Notes: generated by a model not told the origin, from the letters alone. A DNA stretch of 64,000 bases from an uncultured Paracoccus sp. (GCA_934533075.1 CAKTBJ010000010.1:11099-75098), one strand, 5' to 3'. Positions 1 through 8,931 are shown, counted from the stretch's first letter. Numbers and translations are program-made.

Positions 1-222
1 GGTGATGTTCCAGATCTCGTCCAGCGTCCGCCGCCCGTCCATCAGCGAGATGAACAGGTTCGCCGCCGGCGATAGGCGGTGATAGCGCCCGCTCTGATGG
101 TCTTGCAGAACATACCACAACTGCCCGCGAAAGCGGTGGCGGTGCAGCTCGACATGGCCGCGCAGGCGCAGGCGCAGGGGCGCCATGCGATACCAGGAAG
201 GATCGAACAGCGATTCCGCCAT
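1..222 (-). CDS. N-terminus of M50/HlyD-type membrane partner (partial, runs off the window)
   Basis: This is the first 74 codons of a leftward gene, cut by the window edge. The translation starts MAESLFDPSWYRMAPLRLR and continues with a PqqD-like stretch (WYVLQDHQSGRYHRLSPAAN, then LMDGRRTLDEIW). That beginning is typical of the large 'peptidase M50 / biotin-lipoyl' membrane proteins that sit next to HlyD adaptors. The start ATG overlaps the stop of the upstream GAF-HlyD gene by one base (TGATG), so the two are almost certainly translationally coupled and work together. The catalytic M50 part, if present, lies outside the window. Function as part of an export or surface-anchoring machine is inferred from the neighbour and not shown. 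Confidence 0.6.
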   Translation of the reverse strand, partial: MAESLFDPSWYRMAPLRLRLRGHVELHRHRFRGQLWYVLQDHQSGRYHRLSPAANLFISLMDGRRTLDEIWNIT

Positions 223-2174
223 CAGCCCGCCCAGCGCCACCAGGCCAGCCGTGCCCAGTTGACCATCGGCCGGGTCCAGATGGTGATCAGCCGCTCCTGC
301 CGCACGGGAATCTTGGCGATGCCGGTCATGCCGGGGCGCAGGCGGATCAGCGCCGGGTCGGTGGCGGCCCAGTCCGGGGCCAGGTCGGCCTCGGCCCGGA
401 ACAGGTTGCGGCCGGCCTGCGCCTGCGCCACCGGGGTCACGGCGCGCAAGGCGATGGGGAAGCTTTCATCGGGCAGGGCGGAAAAGACGATGCTGCCGTC
501 CTGCCCAGCCTCCAGCGCCGCGACCTCGCGCTCGTCCACGCTCATCTCGACGCGGTAGCCGGTCAGGGGTGCGATCTCGAACAGCACCTCGCCGCGGCTG
601 ACGGCATCGCCGATGCGCTGCGTCAGGTCGCCCGAGATCACCACGCCGTCAAAGGGCGCCAGCAGCCGCGTCCGGGCGATCTGCTCGTCGATCAGGCGGA
701 TCTGCGCATCGGCCTGCGCGATCTGGCTGCGGATGACATTGGCCAGCGAGGGCTGCCGCGCCGCCAGCGCCTCGTCGTATTGGTGGCTGAACTGCGCGCG
801 CTCGGTCTCGCGGCGCAGGCGGTCGAGGGTGAAGTCGCGGTCGTCCAGCTGCGCCAGAAGCTGCCCCTCGGTCACGATGTCGCCGGCGCGGATGTCCGAT
901 GCCTGGATGAAGCCGTCATAGGCGGCGGTGACGGCGCGGCGCTCCTTGCCTTCCAGCACGGCCTCGGCGGTGACGCGGAAGGTGCCGGTGGCCAGCGACA
1001 GGAACAGCACCGCCGCCAGCGCCAGCAAGGTGACCAGCTTCAGCACCGGATGGCCGAAGCCGAACAGGTTGCGCAGCTGGCGGCGGGCGGCATCGGCGGC
1101 CTTGGCGCCCAGCCAGCGGTCGTTGAGGCGCTTGTCCTCCAGCATCGGCGCCAGCAGGGCCACGGTGGCGTCCAGAAGCTGCATGGTGGCGGTGTCGAAG
1201 GGCGGGCCTTCGGCGCGCTCGAAGGTGAAGGCGCCGATGAAGCGGTCGCCGAGGAACATCGGGATGCTCAGCGCCTGCCCGCCGCCTTGCAGCCGGGCCA
1301 GCGCGGCATGGGCCATCGTGGCCAGCGGGCGGTCGTCGGGGGCGGGGTAAAGGATGGTGGCGCGCTGGTCGATGGCCTCGTCCATCGCCGAGCCGAGGCT
1401 GCGGGCGATGCTGTGGCTTTGCCCGAAGCGCGCGCTGTGCGAGATCGCCGCCACCTTCACCGCATGCCCGCGCCGGAAGCCAACGGAGACCCGGCTGCAA
1501 TCGGCACGGATGGCGAGGTCGGTGACGGCGGCCATCGCGGCTTCGCGGAAGCCCTCGTGATCCAGGGCGTTGGTGAGGATGTCCAGCGCCACCCGCGCCC
1601 GGCGGTCGGCGCCTGCGGCCTGCCCGGATTCGCGCAGGCGCAGATCCTCGCGCAGCCAGCCGGCGCCCCATTGCAGGCGGCGGATGGCGGCGGTGGCGGC
1701 CTCGCGGGCAAGCTCGGTGTCGGGCTGGGCCTCCAGCGCCACGCCGACCAGCGTGCCCAGGCGGGGGGTGCCGGGGGTCTCCGGTCCGGGCGCGTCCAGC
1801 AGCACCGGCATCGCCACCACCGGCGCGCCGGGCAGGTCGGCGCGTCCCCGCGCGATGGCGCGCGATTCCTGCAAGGCCAGCCGCGCGGCGGTCTCGATTT
1901 CCGCCAGCGCGCGGCCCGTGGGCGGATCGGCCTCGGGCCATGTCGCCAGCACCCGCAGCGCGCCGCCGGTCACCTCCCACAGCACCGCCTGGCGCGCGCC
2001 GATCTGGCCGCATTGCAGCGCAAGCCAGGCCAGCCCGCGCGCCGCCCGGTCCCCGCCCGCCACCAGCCGGTGCAGATGCGCCGATTCCAGCGGCACGGGG
2101 TCCGAAGGCGCTGGGTCCGAAGGCACTGGGCCGCCCGCCTCCGGCGCGGCCCCGGCAGGCAGCGGCGCGGTCAT
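222..2174 (-). CDS. GAF domain - transmembrane - HlyD-type adaptor fusion
   Basis: A 650-residue protein. Roughly residues 190-340 form a GAF-like sensor domain (ILTNALDHEGFREAAMAAV onward). One membrane segment follows near residues 370-395 (VLKLVTLLALAAVLFLSLAT). The rest is a HlyD/membrane-fusion adaptor: lipoyl half-motif AAYDGFIQASDIRAGDIVTEG, a coiled hairpin, the second half RLLAPFDGVVISGDL, then a beta-barrel domain. Adaptors of this family span the periplasm in export systems. The start ATG at 2174 is chosen because the frame upstream of it overlaps the DUF3467 gene and does not look like protein. Its stop overlaps the start of the next gene. A cytoplasmic sensor fused to an export adaptor is unusual and suggests signal-gated transport, which is inference. 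Confidence 0.75.
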   Translation of the reverse strand: MTAPLPAGAAPEAGGPVPSDPAPSDPVPLESAHLHRLVAGGDRAARGLAWLALQCGQIGARQAVLWEVTGGALRVLATWPEADPPTGRALAEIETAARLALQESRAIARGRADLPGAPVVAMPVLLDAPGPETPGTPRLGTLVGVALEAQPDTELAREAATAAIRRLQWGAGWLREDLRLRESGQAAGADRRARVALDILTNALDHEGFREAAMAAVTDLAIRADCSRVSVGFRRGHAVKVAAISHSARFGQSHSIARSLGSAMDEAIDQRATILYPAPDDRPLATMAHAALARLQGGGQALSIPMFLGDRFIGAFTFERAEGPPFDTATMQLLDATVALLAPMLEDKRLNDRWLGAKAADAARRQLRNLFGFGHPVLKLVTLLALAAVLFLSLATGTFRVTAEAVLEGKERRAVTAAYDGFIQASDIRAGDIVTEGQLLAQLDDRDFTLDRLRRETERAQFSHQYDEALAARQPSLANVIRSQIAQADAQIRLIDEQIARTRLLAPFDGVVISGDLTQRIGDAVSRGEVLFEIAPLTGYRVEMSVDEREVAALEAGQDGSIVFSALPDESFPIALRAVTPVAQAQAGRNLFRAEADLAPDWAATDPALIRLRPGMTGIAKIPVRQERLITIWTRPMVNWARLAWWRWAG

Positions 2175-2320
2175 CGCCCCGATCCGAAAGAGGGCCGACC
2201 GGCCGACAACGTCCCGGCCCCGCCCGTGGCGCGCGCCGCGCAGGGGCGGCGCGGCGGTCCCGTCACCGTCGTGGTCCGGCAAGGCAGGGGGTGGGCGTCG
2301 ACGGCCGGCAAGGCGGCACC

Positions 2321-2599
2321 CTATTCGATCTTCAGCGGGCCGAAGCGGTTCTCGTGCTCGGCCAGCACGCCGCCCAGCACGGTCCACAGCCGTTTCGCGG
2401 CCAGCGGCGTCAGGATCACGCGGCTGTCCAGCGTCACCACCACCTCGCCGCCCTGTGCCGGGTTCCAGGTGCGGTTGGTGCCCAGGAAGATGTCCACCTG
2501 CTCCTGCGTGCCCTGCACGTTCACCACATTGGCGAATTGCGTGACCATGCCGCTGTCGTCCCATGTCACTTGCGGCGGTTTGCCCGATTCGTCCGTCAT
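2321..2599 (-). CDS. DUF3467 family protein
   Basis: A 92-residue soluble protein whose core (FANVVNVQGTQEQVDIFLGT, then VILTPLAAKRLWTVLGGVL) matches the DUF3467 family, whose molecular role is not established. The second of two adjacent ATG codons is chosen because GAGGAGG lies at good spacing before it, while the first ATG is almost on top of that site. It lies 30 bp downstream of the beta-barrel gene and 146 bp upstream of the GAF-HlyD gene on the same strand, so the four genes probably form one transcript. The intergenic 2175-2320 shows GC-rich inverted repeats but nothing I can name. Confidence 0.7.
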   Translation of the reverse strand: MTDESGKPPQVTWDDSGMVTQFANVVNVQGTQEQVDIFLGTNRTWNPAQGGEVVVTLDSRVILTPLAAKRLWTVLGGVLAEHENRFGPLKIE

Positions 2600-2629
2600 C
2601 ATGCCTCCTCGTTGCCCCGAACCCTGCGT

Positions 2630-3925
2630 TCAGAAGCGATAGCTGAACCCGATCCGCCCGCTGAGCACCGAGGGCCGCAGCCGCACCTGCTCGCTTTGCG
2701 CGTTGGTGGTGACCAGATCGTCCTTGGTATCGGTATAGACCCCCTCGACCCGCATCGACAGGTGGCGCGAGAAGGCGGTCTCCATGCCCAGTCCCAGCTG
2801 CCAGCCGCCCAGCGTCCTGCTGCCGCCGCCGTCCAGCGGATAGAAGTCCGGCGAGGCCGTCAGCTTCATCCGGCTGCGCCCCAGGCTGGCGTAAAGCAGG
2901 GTCTCGGGCTGGATCAGGCGCCCGAAGCGCAGGCTGATCGCCTCGCTGCTTTTCAGGGTGGCGAAGACGGTCGGGCCGGAGGTGGCGATGGTGTCGGCGC
3001 CGGGATCGCGGAATTTCTGGTCGAGGCGCATGAACTCGTATTGCGCGCCCAGCACCCAGTTTTCATTGACGCGCCAGTCATAGCCCAGTTGCAACCCCGC
3101 CGCCGCCCGCCCGGCGGCATAGGGACCGTAAAGATCGCCCGCCACGCGGTTGTCCATCGCGCCCGGCGCATAGGCCGCGATCAGCCCGGCGTGAAAGCCG
3201 GTCCATTCGGCATCCGATGCCGGCAGCGCCTCGCCCGGCCGCCTTTGCTGCCAGTGATAGCTGATGCCGGCGGCGACCTGCAATTCGTCCATGCGGAAGC
3301 TGACCAGATCCGCCGTCCTGATCGTGTCGAGGCCGCGCAGATAGCGCATCTCGACCCGCGCGCTGGTGCGGTCGTTGATGAAGGATTCGATCCCGGCGCC
3401 GATCACCGCGGCGTTCAGGTTGCGGCCGGCGGTGCCGGCAAAGCCCTCCGGCACGTCCAGCGAGGTCCGCGCGAAGCCCAGCCGCCCATAGGCCAGCGTG
3501 TCGTTGCCGGTCAGATAGCCCAGCCGCCCGGTCAGCGACCATTGCCCGCGCACATCCAGCATCGAGCCGAACATCGGCAGCGGCGCGAAATCCAGGTTCG
3601 GCCTGGACCAGCCGGCTTCCACACCGCCCACCCAGCGCGGCCGGAACTGCCAGTCGTAGCCCGCGAACAGCCCCGGCGCGAGGCCGGTTTCCGAGAAGCG
3701 ATAGGTGGTCGGCGTCGATGTCGTGTAGGTCATCGACCCGCGTGCCCCGGAAAGCAGCTCGGCCCCGGCGCGCGGCCCGGTCCAGTCGCGGCCCTCGGTT
3801 GCGGCGGGGGCGGGCGGCGCCAGATCGGCGGCCAGCGCGGGGACGGGCAGCGCCAGCGCCAGCGCCAGAACCCCGGCAAGGCGTGCGGGTGGCGAAAAGG
3901 CGGGTTTCGGTGTCGGCTGGTCCAT
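2630..3925 (-). CDS. Outer-membrane beta-barrel protein
   Basis: A 431-residue exported protein. Residues about 1-34 form a signal peptide (basic start, LAGVLALALALP, cleavage near ALA-AD). The body has alternating aromatic/polar strands and appears to contain two barrel-like halves, each opening with a glycine/tyrosine pattern (GLFAGYDWQFRPRWVGG in the first, AGLQLGYDWRVNENWVLGA in the second). It ends GRIGFSYRF, the C-terminal aromatic residue typical of BAM-assembled barrels. The chosen start has GGAAAGGA just upstream; a longer frame upstream lacks these signs. It resembles the Omp25/opacity-like porin family, but substrate and role are unknown. It heads the leftward gene set and is divergent from the methyltransferase operon. 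Confidence 0.7.
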   Translation of the reverse strand: MDQPTPKPAFSPPARLAGVLALALALPVPALAADLAPPAPAATEGRDWTGPRAGAELLSGARGSMTYTTSTPTTYRFSETGLAPGLFAGYDWQFRPRWVGGVEAGWSRPNLDFAPLPMFGSMLDVRGQWSLTGRLGYLTGNDTLAYGRLGFARTSLDVPEGFAGTAGRNLNAAVIGAGIESFINDRTSARVEMRYLRGLDTIRTADLVSFRMDELQVAAGISYHWQQRRPGEALPASDAEWTGFHAGLIAAYAPGAMDNRVAGDLYGPYAAGRAAAGLQLGYDWRVNENWVLGAQYEFMRLDQKFRDPGADTIATSGPTVFATLKSSEAISLRFGRLIQPETLLYASLGRSRMKLTASPDFYPLDGGGSRTLGGWQLGLGMETAFSRHLSMRVEGVYTDTKDDLVTTNAQSEQVRLRPSVLSGRIGFSYRF

Positions 3926-4049
3926 CACGGTGTCCTTTCCACGGCAGGGCGGGGGTCCGGGCGCCGTGGCGGAAAAGGGGGGCGGCGCTGGCAATGGGGT
4001 CGTTAACCATGATCCTAGCAAAGCCGGTCATGCTATGAAAGAAAAGACT

Positions 4050-4064
4050 GGTTGCAGATCAACC
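4050..4064. promoter_or_regulatory. Inverted repeat in the divergent 3926-4099 intergenic region
   Basis: GGTTG-n5-CAACC lies between the divergent beta-barrel and methyltransferase genes. It is flanked by GAAAAG on the left and TTTTC on the right, which would extend the symmetry with a small bulge. A regulator-binding site serving both operons is plausible; no matching regulator gene is next to it. The rest of this 174-bp gap shows no clear gene. Confidence 0.25.
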
Positions 4065-4099
4065 TTTTCGTGTGCGTTCCGGGTGACAGCCGCCGCGAT

Positions 4100-6079
4100 A
4101 TGGATCAGACTGGCGCCATGTCCGGGTCCGAGTCTCCGATCCTCGATGCCGCCGCGCCGGTTTCCGGTTTCGCGGCCACGGCGCCGTTCCTGCGCTCGGC
4201 CGCGCTGGCGGGGGCGCTGGAACTCGCCCTTGCGCGCGGCTGGGTGGACCGGCTGGCGCGCGGGCCGCTGTCGCCGGCCTCGCTGCTGGAGGGGGTGACG
4301 GCGCAGGGCGGGGCGCTGCTGGTCATGCTGCTGGAGGAGGGCGGCGTCTGGGCGCGCGACAGCCTCGGGCGGCTGGGCCTGACCACGGCCTTCCGGCAGG
4401 CGCTGGGCGCGCGCGACCTGCTGGAGGCGCAGCTCTGGTTCTCGCGGCTGGCGGCGCGCGACCTTGCCGCCGGCTTTGCGGATTTCCTGACCGATCCTGG
4501 CGCGTTCCGGGCGGGGTCGGCGGTGTTCGACCTGTTCCGCTATGACCGCTGCATCGAGGTCACGCCGGAAAACCTTGCGGCGGCAAGGCCGTGGGTGCGC
4601 TATACTTCGGTGCTGACCCGATACGAGGCGGGGGTGGCGCTGGACCTGCTGGACCTGTCGGGGGTGCGGCGGATGCTGGATGTGGGCGGCAACAGCGGCG
4701 CTTTCGCGGCGGCCGCCTGCGCCCGCGCGCCGGGGCTGCGGGCCGAGGTGTTCGACCTGCCCGTGGTCTGCGCCCTCGGGCGCGAGATGCTGGCCGGCCG
4801 CCCCGAGGCCGCGCGCGTCACCTTTCGCCCCGGCGACCTGCGCCGGGGGCTGGAGGGTGTGGCGCCCGGCCTCGATCTGGTCGGCTTCAAGTCGATCCTG
4901 CACGACTGGCCGCTGGAAAACGCGCTGGATTTCATGGCGATGGGGGCGGGACTGCTGGCGCCGGGCGGGCGCGTGACCGTCTATGAACGCTGCGCGATGA
5001 CGCCGGAGAGCTGCCCCGGCCTGCTGGATCACGGCGCGCAGGCGAACATGGTCTTCCAGCCCTTCTACCGCGCACCGGAGGTCTATCGCGCGCGGCTGGC
5101 CGATCTGGGCCTGCGCGAGACCGCCTTCCACCGCCCGCGGCTGGACATGGATTTCATGCTGATCGTCGCCGAGGCTGCGGGCAAGCCCCGCCCCCGCCGC
5201 ATGCAGGCCGTGCCCAGCGCCTTTCCGGGCGACGAGATCGGGCCGCAGGGGCGGGCGCTGCTGGACGGCATCCAGTCGCTGAACCGGCCCTTCGGCTATG
5301 AGCATTCGGCCAAGTTTTCCGCGCAGGGCATCAATCGCGACCGTTTCGTGGTGTCGATGATGCGCGAGGATTTCGCCGCGCCGGGCATCGCGCCGGAGGC
5401 CGGTTTCGCGAAATTCGCCGCCACGCTGGGCGCCGATCCGGCGCGTCTGGCGGGGCTGCTGGACAAGTTGCCGCGCGCCCCCGTGGTGCATTTCGGGCAT
5501 GAGGGCGGGCGGCACCCCGTGCGCAAGATCTATCTGGAATTCACCGACGACCTGCTGGCCGCGCAGGCGGCGGGGTCCACGGCGCCGGTGCTGATCTTCG
5601 AGGCGCTGAAATGGCGCATCGACGCCCCGGCCGAGGCGCGGCTGGACCGCTATCACCTGCCGCTGGGCGAGGCCGACCCGCTGGCCGCGCTGGCGCGCTG
5701 GGACCGGGACGGGGTGCCGCATCCGGCGGCCGGCTTCGCCCGTGCCGTGGCCGGCGGCGTGGCCTGCGACCGCCTGACCCGGTTCGACGTGGCCGAGGCC
5801 GGGGGCGCGCGCGACAGCTTCGACCTGAACCTCTATCGCATCGCGCGCTCGCTGGACCAGGCGCGGGCGCCGCTGGCCGGGCTGGCCGGCGCCTTCGGGC
5901 TGCCGCCTGATGCGGTGGCGCCGATCCTCGATGCCTACGGCCCGACGCGGCTGGGCCATATCGCCGGCGGCTTCGCCTCGGACGGCAGCGCCTTCGCCAC
6001 CGTCTATTACGGCATCCAGGGCCGGCGCGGCCGCGACCCGGCGCCGATGCAGGTCCACCGGCCGGAGGCCGCGCCATGA
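4100..6079 (+). CDS. O-methyltransferase fused to an unknown C-terminal domain
   Basis: A 659-residue protein. Residues about 1-360 are a class-I SAM O-methyltransferase of the caffeate/hydroxyindole type: an N-terminal dimerisation helix region, glycine-rich motif LDVGGNSGAFA, an acidic residue after the second strand (AEVFDLPVV) and FKSILHDWPLENA, the family's characteristic catalytic-His segment. Residues about 380-660 are a second domain I do not recognise, containing HFGHEGGRHPVRKIYLEF and GHIAGGFASDGSAFATVYYG. The next gene has a comparable H/K then LELYFYDY pattern, so the two may share a fold. ATG 4100 is preferred over an upstream TTG; neither has a strong ribosome site. It is coupled to the next gene by a 4-base ATGA overlap. 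Methylation of a small aromatic or peptide substrate is the family role; the substrate is unknown. Confidence 0.65.
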   Translation: MDQTGAMSGSESPILDAAAPVSGFAATAPFLRSAALAGALELALARGWVDRLARGPLSPASLLEGVTAQGGALLVMLLEEGGVWARDSLGRLGLTTAFRQALGARDLLEAQLWFSRLAARDLAAGFADFLTDPGAFRAGSAVFDLFRYDRCIEVTPENLAAARPWVRYTSVLTRYEAGVALDLLDLSGVRRMLDVGGNSGAFAAAACARAPGLRAEVFDLPVVCALGREMLAGRPEAARVTFRPGDLRRGLEGVAPGLDLVGFKSILHDWPLENALDFMAMGAGLLAPGGRVTVYERCAMTPESCPGLLDHGAQANMVFQPFYRAPEVYRARLADLGLRETAFHRPRLDMDFMLIVAEAAGKPRPRRMQAVPSAFPGDEIGPQGRALLDGIQSLNRPFGYEHSAKFSAQGINRDRFVVSMMREDFAAPGIAPEAGFAKFAATLGADPARLAGLLDKLPRAPVVHFGHEGGRHPVRKIYLEFTDDLLAAQAAGSTAPVLIFEALKWRIDAPAEARLDRYHLPLGEADPLAALARWDRDGVPHPAAGFARAVAGGVACDRLTRFDVAEAGGARDSFDLNLYRIARSLDQARAPLAGLAGAFGLPPDAVAPILDAYGPTRLGHIAGGFASDGSAFATVYYGIQGRRGRDPAPMQVHRPEAAP

Positions 6080-6930
6080 GCGACGAAATCACCGCCCCCG
6101 GCGACGCCTATCGCGATTTCTGCCTGTGGGACTATGCCCCCGCCGCCGCGCCGGAGGGCAAGCTGCGCGCCGCCGGCCTGCTGTGGGAGGCCCTCGCATA
6201 CATGCAGGCCCCGGCCTTCTTCGCCGAGGCCCTGCACGGGCTGCGCGCGGAATTCGGGCAGGGGGCGGTGGTCTGGGGGCTGAAGCACGCCGCCGGGGCG
6301 GTCAGCCTGGAACTGTATTTCTACGACTATGCCCGCCTCGACCGGCAGGTGTCGATCGAGCGTATCCGGCAAGCCCTGTCGCCGTGGATCGAATGCGACG
6401 TGCCGGCGCCGCCGGGCTGCCCGTATTTCATGGTCTCGCTGGACCTCGACGCGCAGGTGGCCGCCAGCCGCCGCATTCCGGCGCTGAACGTCTATCTGGG
6501 CAATCCGGGCAGTTCGGTCTCCTCGGGGATGAGCTGCGAGGTGACGGCGGCGGGGATCGAGATGCGCAACATCTACAATTTCTTCGACGCCGACAACGAA
6601 GGCACCGCCATCCGCCGCAAAATCGTGGAATCGGCGCGGCTGGACCTGCGCCACTATCGCCATTCCATGCTGCTGTGGCCGGAAATGGCGGGCACGAAAA
6701 CCGTGGTCGTCGCCAACAAGCGCGCGGCGGACGGGCTGTATTACACCCGCCTGCGCGTCGGGCAATTGCTGTGGTTCCTGCGGCGCACCGGCTTTCCCGA
6801 ACCGCTGGTCGCGGCGATCGAATCGCGGGCCGGGCGCCTCGATCACCTGCTGTTCGACGGCGGGTTTGACTTTCGCATGGCGGAGGGCAGAATGGAGATC
6901 ACCAAAAGCGCCTATTATGCGCTGCTTTGA
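6076..6930 (+). CDS. Unknown protein, second gene of radical SAM operon
   Basis: A 284-residue soluble protein without signal peptide or membrane segments. I do not recognise the family. Visible features are GAVVWGLKHAAGAVSLELYF, a run of conserved-looking aromatic residues (YFYDYARLD), and GMSCEVTAAGIEMRNIYNF. The first of these is loosely similar to the C-terminal domain of the preceding methyltransferase fusion (G-H/K ... LY/LYLEF), so a shared fold or a heteromeric complex is possible. It starts inside the stop of the methyltransferase gene (ATGA) and ends 12 bp before the radical SAM gene, so all three are likely made together and act in one pathway. Confidence 0.5.
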   Translation: MSDEITAPGDAYRDFCLWDYAPAAAPEGKLRAAGLLWEALAYMQAPAFFAEALHGLRAEFGQGAVVWGLKHAAGAVSLELYFYDYARLDRQVSIERIRQALSPWIECDVPAPPGCPYFMVSLDLDAQVAASRRIPALNVYLGNPGSSVSSGMSCEVTAAGIEMRNIYNFFDADNEGTAIRRKIVESARLDLRHYRHSMLLWPEMAGTKTVVVANKRAADGLYYTRLRVGQLLWFLRRTGFPEPLVAAIESRAGRLDHLLFDGGFDFRMAEGRMEITKSAYYALL

Positions 6931-6942
6931 CAAGGTGGGGCC

Positions 6943-7869
6943 ATGAACGCGCCCGATCCCGGCCTGCACGACCAGCACCGCTATGTCTCGCTGACGATGG
7001 AGTTCCGCTGCAACCTCGCCTGCGTGCATTGCATGATAGAGGGCACGATGGACCGTCTGGTCCCGCAAAGCGATGCGCGCTTCGACGAGGTGATGGCGCA
7101 TAACTATCGCACGTCGCAATGGTCGGGGCTGATCCTGACCGGCTCGGAGATCACGCTGCGCCGCGACCTGCCCGACCTGGCCCGCCGCGCCCGCGACAAC
7201 GGTTTTCGCGACATCCGCATCCAGACCCACGGCATGCGGCTGGGCAATCCCGCCTTCGCCCGCACGCTGGTCGAGGCCGGCGTGAACGAGTTCTTCATCT
7301 CGGTCGCCGGCGACTGCGCCGAGAGCCACGACCGCATCACCCAGGTGCGCGGGTCATGGGACAAGATGATCCGGGGGTTCGAGAACCTGGAAGCCTATGA
7401 CGTGACGCTGCTGACCAACACCGTCGTCACCGAGGAAAGCTATCGCCTGCTGCCCGGCATCGTCGATGCGCTGGCGGGCTATCGCAACCTGCGACAGATG
7501 GAGTTCTGGATCTACTGGCCGATGAAGGAGAGCGACGAGAAGAACCTGATCGCCTCCTATCCCGCCATGCTGCCCTGGCTGCGCGAGGCCGCCGCCCGCG
7601 CCCGTGCGGCGGATCGCCGGGTCGAGATGAAGAACGTGCCGCAATGCCTGCTGGGCGCGGACGATCACCTGCTTGTGAACGACCAGCCGCTGCTGCTGGT
7701 CGACCCCGCCTTCTGGACCGAATTCCACCGCAACGGCTTTCACCAATGCCCGCTGCGGGACCGCTGCGCCTCGACGCAATGTCTGGGCTTCAACACGGCT
7801 TACATCCGCAAGTTCGGAACCCATGACGACCTGCTGCGCCCCTATGCGGCCGGCGTCGGCCAAGGGTAG
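6943..7869 (+). CDS. Radical SAM enzyme
   Basis: A 308-residue radical SAM protein. The [4Fe-4S] motif CNLACVHC (CxxxCxxC) sits near residues 22-29, followed by the TIM-barrel pattern LILTGSEITLRRDLPDLA in place of the usual GGEP-type loop. The C-terminal HQCPLRDRCASTQCLGF is cysteine-rich, as in twitch/SPASM-type auxiliary clusters, suggesting an extra iron-sulfur centre. AGGTGGGG precedes the ATG. Such enzymes modify peptides, cofactors or small molecules; there is no obvious precursor peptide in the window. Its position between an export gene set and a giant surface protein gene is noteworthy, but no functional link is proven. Confidence 0.75.
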   Translation: MNAPDPGLHDQHRYVSLTMEFRCNLACVHCMIEGTMDRLVPQSDARFDEVMAHNYRTSQWSGLILTGSEITLRRDLPDLARRARDNGFRDIRIQTHGMRLGNPAFARTLVEAGVNEFFISVAGDCAESHDRITQVRGSWDKMIRGFENLEAYDVTLLTNTVVTEESYRLLPGIVDALAGYRNLRQMEFWIYWPMKESDEKNLIASYPAMLPWLREAAARARAADRRVEMKNVPQCLLGADDHLLVNDQPLLLVDPAFWTEFHRNGFHQCPLRDRCASTQCLGFNTAYIRKFGTHDDLLRPYAAGVGQG

Positions 7870-7944
7870 GACGGCAGGAATCCGCCGCTCAACTACAGAT
7901 TGATATTTCTGTGGAAAAGCGGCATGATCCCGCCAAGGGAGTCA

Positions 7945-7973
7945 TTGACTGGGCGGGGTCTTGCTCATATCGT
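7945..7973 (+). promoter_or_regulatory. Candidate sigma70-type promoter for SapC / giant gene
   Basis: TTGACT (7945-7950), 17 bp spacer, TATCGT (7968-7973). The spacing is ideal and the match is 5/6 and 4/6. It lies in the 258-bp gap 7870-8127 upstream of the SapC gene and would drive SapC plus the 31.7-kb gene. No other gene is seen in this gap. Confidence 0.4.
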
Positions 7974-8127
7974 CCTGTTGGAATGTGACCTTGCGTCACG
8001 CCGGCATGGCGGTATCCGACCGGATCGCGCATCGGGGGGCCGGGTTATCGGCCCAACCGATTTTCCTGCCGAATGAAGGGCTTGGCGGATCGGTCGAATG
8101 CATAGGACGGTGAGGAGAGTTCCCGGA

Positions 8128-8931
8128 ATGGCCAGACAACTTTTGATCTATCAGAACGCGGTTCCGGTGACGGTGGCCCGCCACAGGGGCATCTCGGTCA
8201 AGACCGGCCGCAATTTCGATTTCGCGCGCGAGGTGAACGCCGTGCCGCTGATGGCGGCGGAGTTCGCGCAGGCGGGGCAGGAATATGCCATCGTCTTCGC
8301 CGGCGAGGGCGAGGACGTGGCGCCGGTCGTCCTGCTGGGCGTGCGCGACGACGAGAACCTGTTCGTGGGCGAGGACGGCGCCTGGCTGGGCAAATACGTC
8401 CCGGCCTTCCTGCGCCGCTATCCCTTCGTGTTCTCGACCAACGATTCCGCCCGCAGCTTCATGCTGTGCATCGACGAGGACTATGCCGGCGTGAACGATG
8501 CCGGCCGGGGCGAGCGCCTGTTCGACGAGGACGGCGAGCAGACGCAGTATCTGCGCTCGGTGCTGGAATTCCTTCAGGCCTATCAGGTGCAGTTCGTGCG
8601 CACCCGCGCGCTGGCGAAACGGCTGGTCGAGATGGACCTGCTGGAGCCGATGCAGGCCCGCTTTACCCTGCGCGACGGGCGCAACCTGTCGCTGTCGGGC
8701 TTCCAGACCATCAGCCGCGAGCGTCTGCGGGCACTGTCGGGCGCCCAGCTCGAGGAGCTTTCGCGCGCCGACGATCTGGAGCTGATCTTCCTGCACCTGC
8801 ATTCGCTGCGCTATCTGACCGACACGGCGGAACGGCTGGCCGCGCTGCCCGCCGATCCGGCGGTGGCGGCGGCTGCCGATACCGCGCCCGACCTGTCCGG
8901 GGCCGATCCGGCCAGTAGCAGCGTGAACTGA
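8128..8931 (+). CDS. SapC family protein
   Basis: A 267-residue protein of the SapC family (associated with S-layer or surface-protein loci). It opens MARQLLIYQNAVPVTVARHR and has the family core NFDFAREVNAVPLMAAEF, LLGVRDDENLFVGEDGAWLG, YVPAFLRRYPFVFS and QTQYLRSVLEFLQAYQ. GAGGAGAG lies just upstream of ATG 8128, which fixes the start; the frame also opens ten codons earlier without such a site. There is no signal peptide. The next gene, 72 bp downstream, encodes the giant LEPR-XLL protein, and SapC genes commonly sit beside such proteins, so a helper role in its synthesis or surface display is likely but unproven. Confidence 0.8.
   Translation: MARQLLIYQNAVPVTVARHRGISVKTGRNFDFAREVNAVPLMAAEFAQAGQEYAIVFAGEGEDVAPVVLLGVRDDENLFVGEDGAWLGKYVPAFLRRYPFVFSTNDSARSFMLCIDEDYAGVNDAGRGERLFDEDGEQTQYLRSVLEFLQAYQVQFVRTRALAKRLVEMDLLEPMQARFTLRDGRNLSLSGFQTISRERLRALSGAQLEELSRADDLELIFLHLHSLRYLTDTAERLAALPADPAVAAAADTAPDLSGADPASSSVN

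Noticed and set aside
2175..2564. N-terminal extension of the GAF-HlyD frame
   Set aside because: It overlaps the DUF3467 gene and has no recognisable protein character.
7929..7956. CCCGCC...GGCGGG pair downstream of the radical SAM gene as a terminator
   Set aside because: Short stem, long loop and no T tract, and it overlaps the better-supported promoter at 7945-7973.
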